Part shown: piece after piece, positions 44,952-53,057 of the stretch
How positions within the stretch are numbered: position 1 is the first letter of the stretch
Layout: the number at the start of each line of letters is the position of its first letter
The notes under the pieces: model-generated
Databases searched by the model: none
What the model saw: the letters and a program-made list of their open reading frames with translations, nothing else
What the model was told of the DNA's origin: nothing
Assembly: GCA_964399165.1 (NCBI GenBank)
Contig: CAYNPO010000003.1
Span: 1 to 64,000, forward strand
DNA length: 64,000 bases
Direction: 5' to 3'
Origin: UBA6144 sp964399165
GTDB lineage: Bacteria; Bdellovibrionota; Bacteriovoracia; Bacteriovoracales; Bacteriovoracaceae
Made by a program: the position numbers and the translations under genes

Positions 44952-45674
44952 CTAGAGCACTTGCACCCGGCGGAAGGCCCGGGTGCGGTTGTTCCCCAGG
45001 GCCCGGCGGCCGTGGAGGAAAGTGTGGTTGTCGCAGATCACCAGGTCGCCGGCGCGCCAGGCGTGGGCGGTGGTGAACGCGGGGTCGTAGAGGCGCGCGC
45101 ACAGCTCCCGGTAAAGCCCCGCGTCCCCGTGCACGCGCACGTGCACCGGGTTCAGGGTGGTGCGGACTTCCTCTGCCAGGCGCAGGATGGTCTTGCCGCT
45201 GACGGGATGGCGCTGGGGCGCGGGCACTTCGATGCTGCCGCCGTAGTGGGCGCGCTTTTCCGTGGTGAATTCCAGCCGCATCTCCATCAGGGCCATGCGG
45301 TGGCCGTCGGACAGGGAGTCCCACAGGCGGGTGGTGTCGCAGAACAAAGTTTCACCCCCCGCACCGGCACTTTCCTGGCAGTGGAACACCAGCAACCGCG
45401 GCTCCCTATGGAAGGCCCCGTCCCAGTGGAAGGGCACGGCTTCGTCCGAGAAGAGATAATTCTCAGCCTCGTCCTTGCGGCCCATTTCCATGACGGGGCC
45501 AAAATCCCAATGAAGCAGTTTTTCTTCCAGTGATCCGGACTTGCCCGACAGCTCGGCCGCGAAGGCCACCAGGGCCCCGCGTCCCGCCACGGGTGCGTCC
45601 AACACCTGCACCAGCCCGTGCCTGCTCAGCTCGTCCCGGAGAGTCGCCATGTTCTCAAAGCGCGTAGTACGCAT
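44952..45674 (-). CDS. Fe(II)/2-oxoglutarate oxygenase (TauD/PvcB-like)
   Basis: About 240 residues of the TauD/TfdA family. The iron triad is HWD in PFHWDGAF and His in CDNHTFLHGRR; the co-substrate Arg is in RTRAFRRV. Together with an upstream PvcA-like gene this fits PvcB/IsnB, which desaturates or decarboxylates the isonitrile amino acid to a vinyl isonitrile. ATG 45674 follows GGGAGGG and lies 20 bases inside the synthase gene, so the pair is coupled. Substrate inferred from context. Confidence 0.88.
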   Translation of the reverse strand: MRTTRFENMATLRDELSRHGLVQVLDAPVAGRGALVAFAAELSGKSGSLEEKLLHWDFGPVMEMGRKDEAENYLFSDEAVPFHWDGAFHREPRLLVFHCQESAGAGGETLFCDTTRLWDSLSDGHRMALMEMRLEFTTEKRAHYGGSIEVPAPQRHPVSGKTILRLAEEVRTTLNPVHVRVHGDAGLYRELCARLYDPAFTTAHAWRAGDLVICDNHTFLHGRRALGNNRTRAFRRVQVL

Positions 45675-46551
45675 ACCGCCCTCCCAGCATTCGCGGGCGG
45701 GCCCCCATGGCCAGGGCCTCGCGCCGGTGCATGAGTTCCAACCCACGACGGGTGCGCACGGTGACGTTGTGCCAGGGCGTGCCCCACTTGCCGGAGCCAG
45801 GGAGCAGCTTGATGCCAAACTTCTCGTGGCCTGGAGGATAGGGATGGATGGACAAGCGCAGGGCGCCCGGGAAATGGCGCTTGAGCAGCACCGACCAGGC
45901 CTCCGAGCGACGCATGAGCTCGAGGGTAGCGGCCTTGCTTTCCTTGCTCACTTGGTTCTTGGATTTGCCGACGTCCAGGGCGAGGCGGTCTTCGGTGATG
46001 AACCGGTGCATGCCATTGAACATCCGGGCCTGGTTCTCGTCCACGCTGAGCGCCGCCCGGATCTCGTCCAAGGGGCGGGCGTGCTCGGCCAAAAGCTTGG
46101 CGCGCAGCTCATCGCCGGTGAGTTCCGGGTGCAGGTCATCCATCGCAAAGGTGGAGAGGTGCTTGAGACGGAAGCGCTTGATGATGCCCTCGACCTCCTG
46201 TTGGTAGCGGGTGATGTCCTCATCCGGCACCCGCACCACGTCCGCGAAGACGCGGCCATCGGAGCAGATCACCACGTGGGCTCCGGCCGCGTGGAGGCGC
46301 CCGATGTCCCGGCACAGGCGGTTCAAGGCCATGAGGGAAGCCACTTCGCCCAGGTCGGGGAGGGCACCGCTGGTCTTCTCCGGATTGGGGCTCTTGGCCG
46401 GGAAGGCGGGGAGGATGAACTCCAAGCGCTCACCGGCTTGGAGCTTGGCCAGGATGCCTTGGTACAGGGGCACGTCCCGCATGTTGGCCACATCGCCTGC
46501 GCTGGAGAACCGGCGGAGCATCTCGAAAATGGCCTGGGCTTTTTCGTGCAT
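45655..46551 (-). CDS. Isonitrile synthase, PvcA/Dit1 family
   Basis: A 298-residue protein of the pyoverdine/dityrosine biosynthesis family (PvcA, IsnA, Dit1): ILPAFPAKSPNPEKTSGALPD near the N-terminus and HVVICSDGRVFADVV later are the family blocks. PvcA and IsnA make the isocyano group on the amine of Tyr or Trp, with ribulose 5-phosphate as the carbon donor. Substrate here unknown. AGGAGG precedes ATG 46551. It starts a three-gene operon with an Fe/2OG oxygenase and a P450, and a LysR gene diverges. Confidence 0.9.
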   Translation of the reverse strand: MHEKAQAIFEMLRRFSSAGDVANMRDVPLYQGILAKLQAGERLEFILPAFPAKSPNPEKTSGALPDLGEVASLMALNRLCRDIGRLHAAGAHVVICSDGRVFADVVRVPDEDITRYQQEVEGIIKRFRLKHLSTFAMDDLHPELTGDELRAKLLAEHARPLDEIRAALSVDENQARMFNGMHRFITEDRLALDVGKSKNQVSKESKAATLELMRRSEAWSVLLKRHFPGALRLSIHPYPPGHEKFGIKLLPGSGKWGTPWHNVTVRTRRGLELMHRREALAMGARPRMLGGRYAYYAL

Positions 46552-46605
46552 AATCCCTCCTCTGGGATGGGAGGAACTTAGCGCGACGTTGGACTTTGTG
46601 GAATT

Positions 46606-46629
46606 CTATGGATAAAATGATCTGCATAG
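46606..46629. promoter_or_regulatory. Probable LysR binding site between the isonitrile operon and the regulator
   Basis: CTATG (46606-46610) and CATAG (46625-46629) form an inverted repeat with a 14-base AT-rich spacer, the T-N11-A-like shape bound by LysR-type regulators. It lies in the 82-base divergent intergenic region. Binding is inferred. Confidence 0.5.
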
Positions 46630-46639
46630 GGGAATGCAT

Positions 46640-47461
46640 ATGTCGATTACCTTTAGGGACCTGGAAAACTTCGTGGCCGCCAGCGAGGCCCGCACCCTCT
46701 CGGAGGCGGCGGAAAAACTGGGGATGGCCCAGCCCTCCCTCTCTCTCGCCCTCAAGAAGCTCGAAAAAGAGGTGGGTTACCCCCTTTTCGTGCGCGGCCG
46801 GGACGGCATCCGTCCGACCCCCGCCGCTCGTAACCTGCTCTCCCACGCTCGGGAGGCCATTGGCCACCTGGAGCAGATCCGGGGCGTACCCCGTCCTCCG
46901 CGCCTGCGCATCGGATGTCATGGCTCCGTGGGCATGTTTGTCTTGGGGAATTTCTTCAAGGACATCCACGCCCAAAAGATCCAGGCCCAGTTCGAGATCG
47001 TGAATGCTCCCTCCCACGACGTGAACAAGCTGGTCGCCCGGGGTGAAGTGGACTTCGGTCTGGTCATGAACCCATTACCCATTCCCGGCCTGGTTACCCG
47101 CCAAGTGGGGGAGGATGAGGTGCGCGTTTGGGAGTCGAAGGATCGCTACCAGGACAAGCTCATCTTCCACCCACAGATGTTGCAGGCCAACTCCATTATC
47201 GCCCGTTGGAAGAAAGCACCCACGGAAACCATCGAGGTGGGGCACTTGGAACTGGCTGCCCATTTGGTCCAAAGTGGTGCGGGCATGGGGATTTTGCCAG
47301 GCCAGGTGGTGGCCGGCCAACGGCTGGCCCTGAAGGTCGTCCCGAACACGCCGAGCTTCAAAGACCGTTTGGCCCTGGTTTGCTATCCGGAAATGCTCCA
47401 GTCCAGCGTGGGGAAGGCGGTGTTCGAAACCCTAAAGGGCGCGTTCCGGGCTGTGCGCTGA
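46640..47461 (+). CDS. LysR-type regulator of the isonitrile cluster
   Basis: A 273-residue LysR protein with an N-terminal winged helix-turn-helix (TLSEAAEKLGMAQPSLSLALKKLE, residues about 17-40) and a co-inducer domain (RIGCHGSVGMF onward). I start at ATG 46640, six bases after AGGGGA; ATG 46634 is just upstream. It is transcribed away from the isonitrile operon, as PtxR-type regulators are for pvc genes in Pseudomonas. The inducer is unknown. Confidence 0.9.
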   Translation: MSITFRDLENFVAASEARTLSEAAEKLGMAQPSLSLALKKLEKEVGYPLFVRGRDGIRPTPAARNLLSHAREAIGHLEQIRGVPRPPRLRIGCHGSVGMFVLGNFFKDIHAQKIQAQFEIVNAPSHDVNKLVARGEVDFGLVMNPLPIPGLVTRQVGEDEVRVWESKDRYQDKLIFHPQMLQANSIIARWKKAPTETIEVGHLELAAHLVQSGAGMGILPGQVVAGQRLALKVVPNTPSFKDRLALVCYPEMLQSSVGKAVFETLKGAFRAVR

Positions 47462-47911
47462 TCAGCGATTGAGATCAATCGTGACAAAGCGCCGTCCCGT
47501 GCTGGCCCCAATCTCATAGGGGGCATCGTCGTTGGAGTAAAAGGGCCCGGAGGCGGTGCAGGCCGTGTCCCATTCCTCGATCTCAAGCCCAAGACGGGCC
47601 CGCCCATCTAACAGGCGCAGTCGTCCGTCCATGGTGACCTGAGTGCGGGTGAGATTCATGCTCACGTTGAGGAGGTTGTTGGCGCCTCGGCAGGCGTCGT
47701 AAACGGTCATGCCATCCACGCGGATAAGGATCTTGGGAGAGTTGAAGGCGCGCAGGGGAGTGTTCAGGATCCAGCGGGACTGGGGAAGGCATTTACCCTC
47801 GCAGGTCTCCTGTTCCTGCTGGTTGCGCTCGTTGCCGGCACCGTCAGAAACGGTGGTTTCACAACCGGCAAGAAGGGTGAGGGCAAGGCCCATCCAAGCA
47901 AGGTGGCGCAT
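47462..47911 (-). CDS. Small lipoprotein, unknown
   Basis: A 149-residue lipoprotein: signal peptide with lipobox LAGC, then a short Gln/Glu-rich linker and a Cys-containing domain (four more Cys). The stop lies next to the convergent LysR stop. No family recognised. Confidence 0.75.
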   Translation of the reverse strand: MRHLAWMGLALTLLAGCETTVSDGAGNERNQQEQETCEGKCLPQSRWILNTPLRAFNSPKILIRVDGMTVYDACRGANNLLNVSMNLTRTQVTMDGRLRLLDGRARLGLEIEEWDTACTASGPFYSNDDAPYEIGASTGRRFVTIDLNR

Positions 47912-47976
47912 GGGAATCTCCTGAAGAACGGTAGGGGGAGAGTCTAGGCCGCCCCAGAGGAGAATGCGCCTTTCTC

Positions 47977-47990
47977 GAGTTTAAAAACTC
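47977..47990. repeat. Perfect palindrome GAGTTTAAAAACTC
   Basis: A 14-base palindrome between the lipoprotein gene and tRNA-Leu(CAG); could be an operator for the minus-strand lipoprotein gene. Function unknown. Confidence 0.35.
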
Positions 47991-48029
47991 TATCAGCCCG
48001 CTGCCCCGTGTTGAACCCGAGTTTTTCCT

Positions 48030-48059
48030 TTGCCAACGGGGCCGTTAGTCCCTTAATAT
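48030..48059 (+). promoter_or_regulatory. Probable promoter of tRNA-Leu(CAG)
   Basis: TTGCCA (48030-48035), 18-base spacer and TAATAT (48054-48059), 16 bases before the tRNA. A good sigma70-type pair. Confidence 0.55.
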
Positions 48060-48075
48060 CAGGCGCATCCCATCT

Positions 48076-48160
48076 GCCCAGGTGGTGAAATTGGTAGACA
48101 CGCACGATTCAGGGTCGTGTGCCGCGAGGCATGAAGGTTCGAGTCCTTTCCTGGGCACCA
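48076..48160 (+). tRNA. tRNA-Leu (anticodon CAG), site of island integration
   Basis: An 85-nt class II tRNA with CCA encoded. The anticodon stem CACGA/TCGTG surrounds loop TTCAGGG (anticodon CAG); T arm GGTTCGAGTCC. Its last 17 bases, TCCTTTCCTGGGCACCA, recur at 60,958 and 63,424, and an integrase gene starts its 3' end 78 bases downstream, so the tRNA 3' end is the attachment site. Confidence 0.95.
48144..48160. repeat. Attachment site (attL) within tRNA-Leu(CAG)
   Basis: The 17-base core TCCTTTCCTGGGCACCA is shared exactly with 60,958-60,974 and 63,424-63,440. The following bases AATCATCC match the 60,975 copy (AAACATCC) with one difference, so the first and second copies share 24 of 25 bases. 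Confidence 0.9.
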
Positions 48161-48237
48161 AATCATCCAACTCACAGAAATTCTAGAACTCCGAGTCGAG
48201 TTATCCACGGCCGTGTACTGGTTTTGTACTGGCCCCG

Positions 48238-49299
48238 CTAGGTGAAGTTCACGCTGCCCGCGACCTTCTTCAGGAAGTCGTTATGCAGGTGCGCGTAGCG
48301 CTTCACCGTCATGTCCACGGAGCTGTGCCCGAGGATCTTGGAAAGCCCGTAGAGGTCGCCGTCGGGCGCCATGCAGACGTTGGCGGCGAAGGTGCCCCGG
48401 AGGTCGTGGAAGCGGATGCGCGGGACGCCAGCCCGTTCCATGGCCTCGCGGAAACAGCGCTCGGTCAGGTGCTGGACGTCGATGGGTTCGCCGCTCCGGT
48501 AGGTGAAGACGAAGTCCGGATGGCGTCCTTGGGCCTTGAGGTCTTCCAGGACCACCCGGCAAGCCTCGTTCATGGGCACGTAGCGAAAGCTGGAGGCCGT
48601 CTTGGTGGATTCCTTCAGTCCGTGCCGATCCCGCTGGCGGGCCACATGAATAAGGCGATTTTGGAAGTCCACTTTATCCCAGCACAGCCCACCCAATTCT
48701 CCGCGCCTCATGCCCGTGTTCAGGGCTACCACCCAGAGTTCGTAAAGTTCGCTCCCGCGATTAGCGGCGAGGAAGCGCTGGATATCTTCAGGCATCCAGT
48801 AGCGCGCCGTTCGGGGAGGAACCTTCAAAGTACGCAGGCCCTGGATGCGGTTATGGGGCAGCAGCTCCCAGCGGACGGCATCGTTGAGCATAGCCTTGAG
48901 CAGTCCCAGGATCATGTTGATCCCTTTAGGGGATTTGCCCAAATGGCTGAGGAGCGCCACCAATTGGTTGGCCTCCTTCATGCCGATGTCGGGAAGCTTC
49001 TTTTTTCCCAGGACAGGCCTCAGGTGGTTGCGCAGGATGCAGTGGTAAGAATCGAGGGTCTTGCGGGCGATCTGCAAGGCCTTGGTCTCAATCCATTGGT
49101 CGCAGAACTCGGAAAAGCTGAACTGGCACTGGGCATTTTCCAGCTTCAGGACTCCGCGCTCCCGGTCCACGATCATCTGCTGCTTCCACAGCTCAGCGTC
49201 GCGCTTTCTGGTGAAGGTCTTGGTGACTTGGCGTCCCTCGACGTAGACCTTGACCCGGTAAGACGTGGTGCCGTTTTTCTTCTTGTTCATTTTGATCAT
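48238..49299 (-). CDS. int: Tyrosine-family integrase
   Basis: A 353-residue tyrosine recombinase. N-terminal arm-binding part (NGTTSYRVKVYVEGRQVTKTF), a SAM-like core-binding domain, and the catalytic domain with Arg in TGMRRGELGGL, HDLRG (His-x-x-Arg), GHSS (His) and the nucleophile Tyr in VKRYAHL. ATG 49299 follows AGGAGA; the longer frame to 49344 is unlikely. It lies next to the tRNA attachment site and moves the island 48,161-60,974 or -63,440. Confidence 0.93.
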   Translation of the reverse strand: MIKMNKKKNGTTSYRVKVYVEGRQVTKTFTRKRDAELWKQQMIVDRERGVLKLENAQCQFSFSEFCDQWIETKALQIARKTLDSYHCILRNHLRPVLGKKKLPDIGMKEANQLVALLSHLGKSPKGINMILGLLKAMLNDAVRWELLPHNRIQGLRTLKVPPRTARYWMPEDIQRFLAANRGSELYELWVVALNTGMRRGELGGLCWDKVDFQNRLIHVARQRDRHGLKESTKTASSFRYVPMNEACRVVLEDLKAQGRHPDFVFTYRSGEPIDVQHLTERCFREAMERAGVPRIRFHDLRGTFAANVCMAPDGDLYGLSKILGHSSVDMTVKRYAHLHNDFLKKVAGSVNFT

Positions 49300-49402
49300 G
49301 CGATTCTCCTGGTTGGGAAACCGCCATGACCCGTTGTTGTCCAATCGTGAATGTCAAAGAGCAGGCCCCAGCATATCCCGGCGTAGGGGCATTGAGAACA
49401 CC

Positions 49403-49600
49403 TCAAGGCTCGATCCTGGCGCTGGGGCGGACGTGGGCCTTGCTGATCCAGGCCTCCAAGTCGGCGCGGGTGAAGCGGATGAGGCCCGAGAACTTCACGT
49501 GGCCGATTTCGCGACGGAAGATCGCGGTCCGCAGGCGCGAGACTTTGATGTTGAGGAGAGTGGCCGCTTCTTGGATGGTGTAGAGGAGAGGGTCGTGCAT
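49403..49600 (-). CDS. Excisionase / AlpA-like small DNA-binding protein
   Basis: A 65-residue protein with a MerR-like helix-turn-helix (YTIQEAATLLNIKVSRLRTAIF) of the excisionase class, and CAAGGAGG upstream of ATG 49600. It sits just before int, the usual xis position, and likely directs excision. The four CGTACG repeats about 115 bases upstream could control it. Confidence 0.8.
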   Translation of the reverse strand: MHDPLLYTIQEAATLLNIKVSRLRTAIFRREIGHVKFSGLIRFTRADLEAWISKAHVRPSARIEP

Positions 49601-49713
49601 GTGGTCCTCCTTGGGGTGGGGACGTATTCCAAGATCAGTGCCAAGATAGGAGCTTTTGTAATGGCTTGGAATGTTTGGCGCGGGAGGGTTTTGGAAGTCA
49701 GATTTTGGGAAAA

Positions 49714-49755
49714 CGTACGTGTTTCCGTACGCTGGAACGTACGTTCGGGCGTACG
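49714..49755. repeat. Four CGTACG repeats at exactly 12-bp spacing
   Basis: CGTACG begins at 49714, 49726, 49738 and 49750, a perfect 12-base period. Each hexamer is itself a palindrome. The array lies between the excisionase start and the 23-bp hairpin, so it may be an operator for xis/int or a replication iteron. Confidence 0.8.
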
Positions 49756-49877
49756 TTTTGAGGCTTCACTCCTCGGGATGGGAGTGACAATGGGGTGATA
49801 AACCTACTGACAATTGGCTGACAAAGCTGAGAGGGGTCAAAATTTTAGCGCTCTAATTCAGCGAGAGCATTGAGGAA

Positions 49878-49947
49878 TTTGCCACCCGCCGCTGACCACC
49901 CTCCCTCAACGTTGTTTTCGAGAAGGTGGTCAGCGGCGGGTGGCAAA
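49878..49947. repeat. 23-bp perfect inverted repeat (strong hairpin)
   Basis: The left arm 49878-49900 and right arm 49925-49947 are exact complements over 23 bases, with a 24-base loop. The arms are GC-rich, and the right arm leads into an A-rich then G-rich stretch. There is no T-run, so an ordinary terminator is unlikely. It may be a transfer origin, structured small RNA or recombination site. Confidence 0.75.
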
Positions 49948-50139
49948 AGGGGTTTTATGGAAGATGGATGGCGGGGACGGAGAAAGAAGAGATCGCTTAG
50001 GAGGTTAATTAGATAGAAGGGACGACTTGTTGAGTTCATGGATATGGGGAAGAGAGTAGGTTCGCGGGTTTGGTTTTTGTGGAATGACGTGGGTTATTTG
50101 CGGAGCGGGATAGTGGTGTCGGGAAATGAAACATGCCTG

Positions 50140-50523
50140 CTAGGATTCCAGCCATGAAATCAGTCGAATGTAGGGTTCCTCATTCCGAAGTTGGCAGGGC
50201 CATAGGGTGTAGACATCCCAGCCACGCGTCCTAAGTCGACGCGAGACGGCAATGTCCCTGGCACGGTTTCCCTCGAGTTTGGCTTTCCAGAATGCCCTGT
50301 TTGTTCTGGGCATGCGCCAACTATCGCAGCGAAGGTGGCAGTGCCAAAAGCATCCATTGATGAAGACCACTTTCTTGCGGGGACCAAAAACGATGTCGGG
50401 TGATCCTGGGAGGTCCCTCCGGTGGAGGCTAAATCGATAACCAAGCCGATGGAGGAAAGATCTGACTTGGAGTTCTGGGCCAGTGTGCTGGCTCTTCACG
50501 CGCGACATTGGAGAGTCTTTCAT
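50140..50523 (-). CDS. vsr: Very short patch repair endonuclease Vsr
   Basis: A 127-residue Vsr-type nuclease that nicks next to T:G mismatches made by deamination of 5-methylcytosine. It has SRVKSQHTGPE near the start, SPDIVF, VVFINGCFWHCH and the FWKAKLEGN block, all characteristic of Vsr. It follows the cytosine methyltransferase gene in the same direction, as expected for a dcm-type repair partner. Confidence 0.9.
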   Translation of the reverse strand: MKDSPMSRVKSQHTGPELQVRSFLHRLGYRFSLHRRDLPGSPDIVFGPRKKVVFINGCFWHCHLRCDSWRMPRTNRAFWKAKLEGNRARDIAVSRRLRTRGWDVYTLWPCQLRNEEPYIRLISWLES

Positions 50524-50620
50524 GCCTACATATGCGGACGAGACAGCTCCAACGGCTATGGAATTCCCGAAAATGAGGCGTTAGGTGTCGAGTATGAAAC
50601 GAGACGACTTGACCATTTAC

Positions 50621-51748
50621 TCAAGCAGCTGGTTTGGAGTCATAGCGAAAGGCAAACTTTTTGAAATCGACCTGTGCCGCGGACACCTTGGTCGTGGGGC
50701 GGAGCATGAGCTTGACTGCCTCTCCGATCGCCTTGGCGAGGATTGGGGGAACAGCGTTCCCGATTTGCTTGAATTGCGCTGTGGGACTGCCATAAAAGAT
50801 GAAGTCGTTTGGAAAACTCTGGCATGCCGCCGCTTCCCTCGAGGTGAGGAAACGGTTTTCGACAGGGTGGTAGTAACTGGTCCTGGACGTGAGGATGGTC
50901 GGACTCGGAGTGCGCCTGTCGAGGCGCTGCAATTTTGCCTGCCTGAATCTCCCCTCGGCAAGTCCCGCCCAGTCCATCTGGTAGCGCAAGGTCTTGGGAA
51001 GTAGTTCCACTTCATCTTTCTGATAGCGGATGTAGCGACCTTCCGGGATGTGCTTTAATCTTTCCTGGTCCAAACGCTTTTTGACTGCGGCTGACTTGAG
51101 ATCGTGGTTGTATACTTCGCCATCTGCCGCCCGTAGATCGGCCAAGGCATCGCCCACCGTCACAAGTGGGATGTGGCCGCGGTCCCCATGGGTAATTTTT
51201 GGGAAAAGGGGAGCCCCACATCCTTTGGAGCCTATGATGATGGTGCGCCTGCGAGTCTCGGGCACCCCGTATTCTTCCGAACTCAAAACTCGCGCGGCCA
51301 TGGAGTATCCAAGCTTTTCGAAGGATCTAAAGATTTGTTCGAGAACGGGCTTGTTCTTCGCCGCGAGAATCCCGGTCACATTTTCGAATATGACGATCTT
51401 GGGTTCCAGGGTTTTCACCACCCTCACGAATTCTTTGAAAAGGGAGTTGCGTTCGTCCTCGACTTGTCCTTTGCCCACCGTCGAGAAGCCCTGGCAGGGG
51501 GGCCCTCCCACCACCATGTCGACCTCCTGGCCTTTCAATAGGCTTAGGAGCTTGTCGGTCTTGAGTTTACGGATATCCCCGAGGTAAGCCTCGGCATGCG
51601 GGTGGTTGCGTTTGAATGAAGCGATAGCGTCTTTTTCGAAGTCCACCCCAAGAAGACACTCGTGCCCAGCCATCTCGAGCCCGTAGGAAAACCCCCCGCA
51701 GCCTGAGAAAAGATCAATAAACTTAAGGCACTGCGAATTTTTCTTCAT
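50621..51748 (-). CDS. DNA (cytosine-5) methyltransferase
   Basis: About 375 residues. Motif I FIDLFSGCGGFSYGLEMAG, motif IV GGPPCQGFS with the catalytic Cys, motif VI ENVTG, motif VIII ETRRRTIIIG, and motif X QIGNAVPP. The recognition sequence cannot be read from the protein. ATG 51748 is chosen because the conserved motif I starts soon after; a longer frame to 51787 exists. Flanked by vsr downstream and a putative restriction gene upstream, so it belongs to a type II restriction-modification unit. Confidence 0.92.
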   Translation of the reverse strand: MKKNSQCLKFIDLFSGCGGFSYGLEMAGHECLLGVDFEKDAIASFKRNHPHAEAYLGDIRKLKTDKLLSLLKGQEVDMVVGGPPCQGFSTVGKGQVEDERNSLFKEFVRVVKTLEPKIVIFENVTGILAAKNKPVLEQIFRSFEKLGYSMAARVLSSEEYGVPETRRRTIIIGSKGCGAPLFPKITHGDRGHIPLVTVGDALADLRAADGEVYNHDLKSAAVKKRLDQERLKHIPEGRYIRYQKDEVELLPKTLRYQMDWAGLAEGRFRQAKLQRLDRRTPSPTILTSRTSYYHPVENRFLTSREAAACQSFPNDFIFYGSPTAQFKQIGNAVPPILAKAIGEAVKLMLRPTTKVSAAQVDFKKFAFRYDSKPAA

Positions 51749-51798
51749 GCAGTAAATTTTGGCAGGAAAGTTGGGACAGGCCAACACGGCAATTTGTT

Positions 51799-52905
51799 CT
51801 AGGCCACGCTCCTCTTGCGGATGCGTTCTTCACGCAAGGTGAGATAGATCACGTTCTCAAATTCTTTCTCGGACGGCTGAGTGATTTGGTCGGCAGGCTC
51901 GTCCTGGAAGGTCTGCTGAATTTTTTCGACCTCTTTTAGCAACGCTTGCCGTTCACGCTCTTCCCTCGCCATACCGGGAATTTTTGGCTCCCAGGAGGTG
52001 TACAGCCCATAACCGTTGGATCTGATGGCCTTAGAGTCGAAGAATGGCCGGAATCTCAGGCTGACTCGGTAAAGGTCTGTCTCGATCTCCAAGTCCCCTG
52101 GCTTCAATTCCGCGGACAGTTTTTCCGCCTCGGCTTCGCTGGTTGTCGGGGCAAAGAAACCACCTGAACAGAGGAAGATGTGCTTTATCTCCGAGCGGGT
52201 GCCATTCTCGAAATCATTAACGATGAAATAATACATGCTGAATTGGATGCTCATGCGGACGCGGCATTTCCTCAGTCCCTTGTCCTTGTCGAACCACGAT
52301 CTCATGCTGGTCGGTAAATTATGCACGAGAAGTACTTTTCCTAAAGTGGTCGTTTTGGTGGCGCTGGGGCAAGTCGAATTGAATGATGCCACCTGAATGC
52401 GATTGGGATTTTTGTTTTTACACGCTTTGTATTCGATACCGAAAAACTCCCCGTTGCCATTGACTTCGTTCAATTTGATGTGGATGTCGGTATCTTTTTC
52501 GATGTAGGCGGGGAGGGTGAGCTCACTAACCCTGATTTCGATGTATCTTTTTTCGCCGTGAGGTGCTGCAACTTCGAGGGCCACGGCTTTGCCTCCCTTT
52601 ACGGCCTCCCAATTCACCTCGTCGGCAGGAAGGTAGTTAAACGAGCCAAAGACGCCGGAGTCGGGGCATTCGCCTTTCGGAAGAATGATTTGCTGGCATC
52701 CCAGGCTTGCCCGGAGGTCGGGACTGACATTACCGAAATATACTTCGTTGCCACGCGAGTTCCCACCGCGCGGAGCTGTCATCTGCGCGGCTGCGTTGAA
52801 GTAAAATCGCTCTGCTAGTTGTTCAAGTTTGAGTTCGAAATCAAATTTGGTGAGCATGGAGGTCTTTTCGGTAGCGACATCCTTCGGCCTGACTAAAGAA
52901 TTCAT
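51799..52905 (-). CDS. Putative type II restriction endonuclease
   Basis: About 368 residues with no named family. A candidate nuclease centre is EVNGNGEFFGIEYKACKN, an E-x-K strand preceded by acidic residues as in PD-(D/E)XK enzymes. Position gives the main clue: same strand, directly upstream of the cytosine methyltransferase and vsr. The start is uncertain (52929, 52905 or 52857). A restriction role is an inference from context. Confidence 0.55.
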   Translation of the reverse strand: MNSLVRPKDVATEKTSMLTKFDFELKLEQLAERFYFNAAAQMTAPRGGNSRGNEVYFGNVSPDLRASLGCQQIILPKGECPDSGVFGSFNYLPADEVNWEAVKGGKAVALEVAAPHGEKRYIEIRVSELTLPAYIEKDTDIHIKLNEVNGNGEFFGIEYKACKNKNPNRIQVASFNSTCPSATKTTTLGKVLLVHNLPTSMRSWFDKDKGLRKCRVRMSIQFSMYYFIVNDFENGTRSEIKHIFLCSGGFFAPTTSEAEAEKLSAELKPGDLEIETDLYRVSLRFRPFFDSKAIRSNGYGLYTSWEPKIPGMAREERERQALLKEVEKIQQTFQDEPADQITQPSEKEFENVIYLTLREERIRKRSVA

Positions 52906-53057
52906 GTATCGGTGGTCAGAAAATTGCAAAGTCGAGGAGAGGTGTCGGGATCAGCCTTAAGATTCCTTTTGTAGAGTAAAACCGGCTTAAGGGACAAAAT
53001 TTAGAGACGCTAGCACATGGGTGGATCGATTACTTCGTAGGCAGTGAGGCAGATTCA

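Larger units (their letters stand above)
49601..50139. other. Non-coding 539-base region inside the island
   Basis: Between the excisionase and the vsr gene I see no credible coding region. It contains the CGTACG array and the 23-bp inverted repeat, listed separately. The base composition is more AT-rich than the chromosome. Confidence 0.6.

Noticed and set aside
49845..50039. 64-residue minus-strand frame over the 23-bp hairpin
   Set aside because: Covers an inverted repeat, no ribosome-binding site, odd composition.
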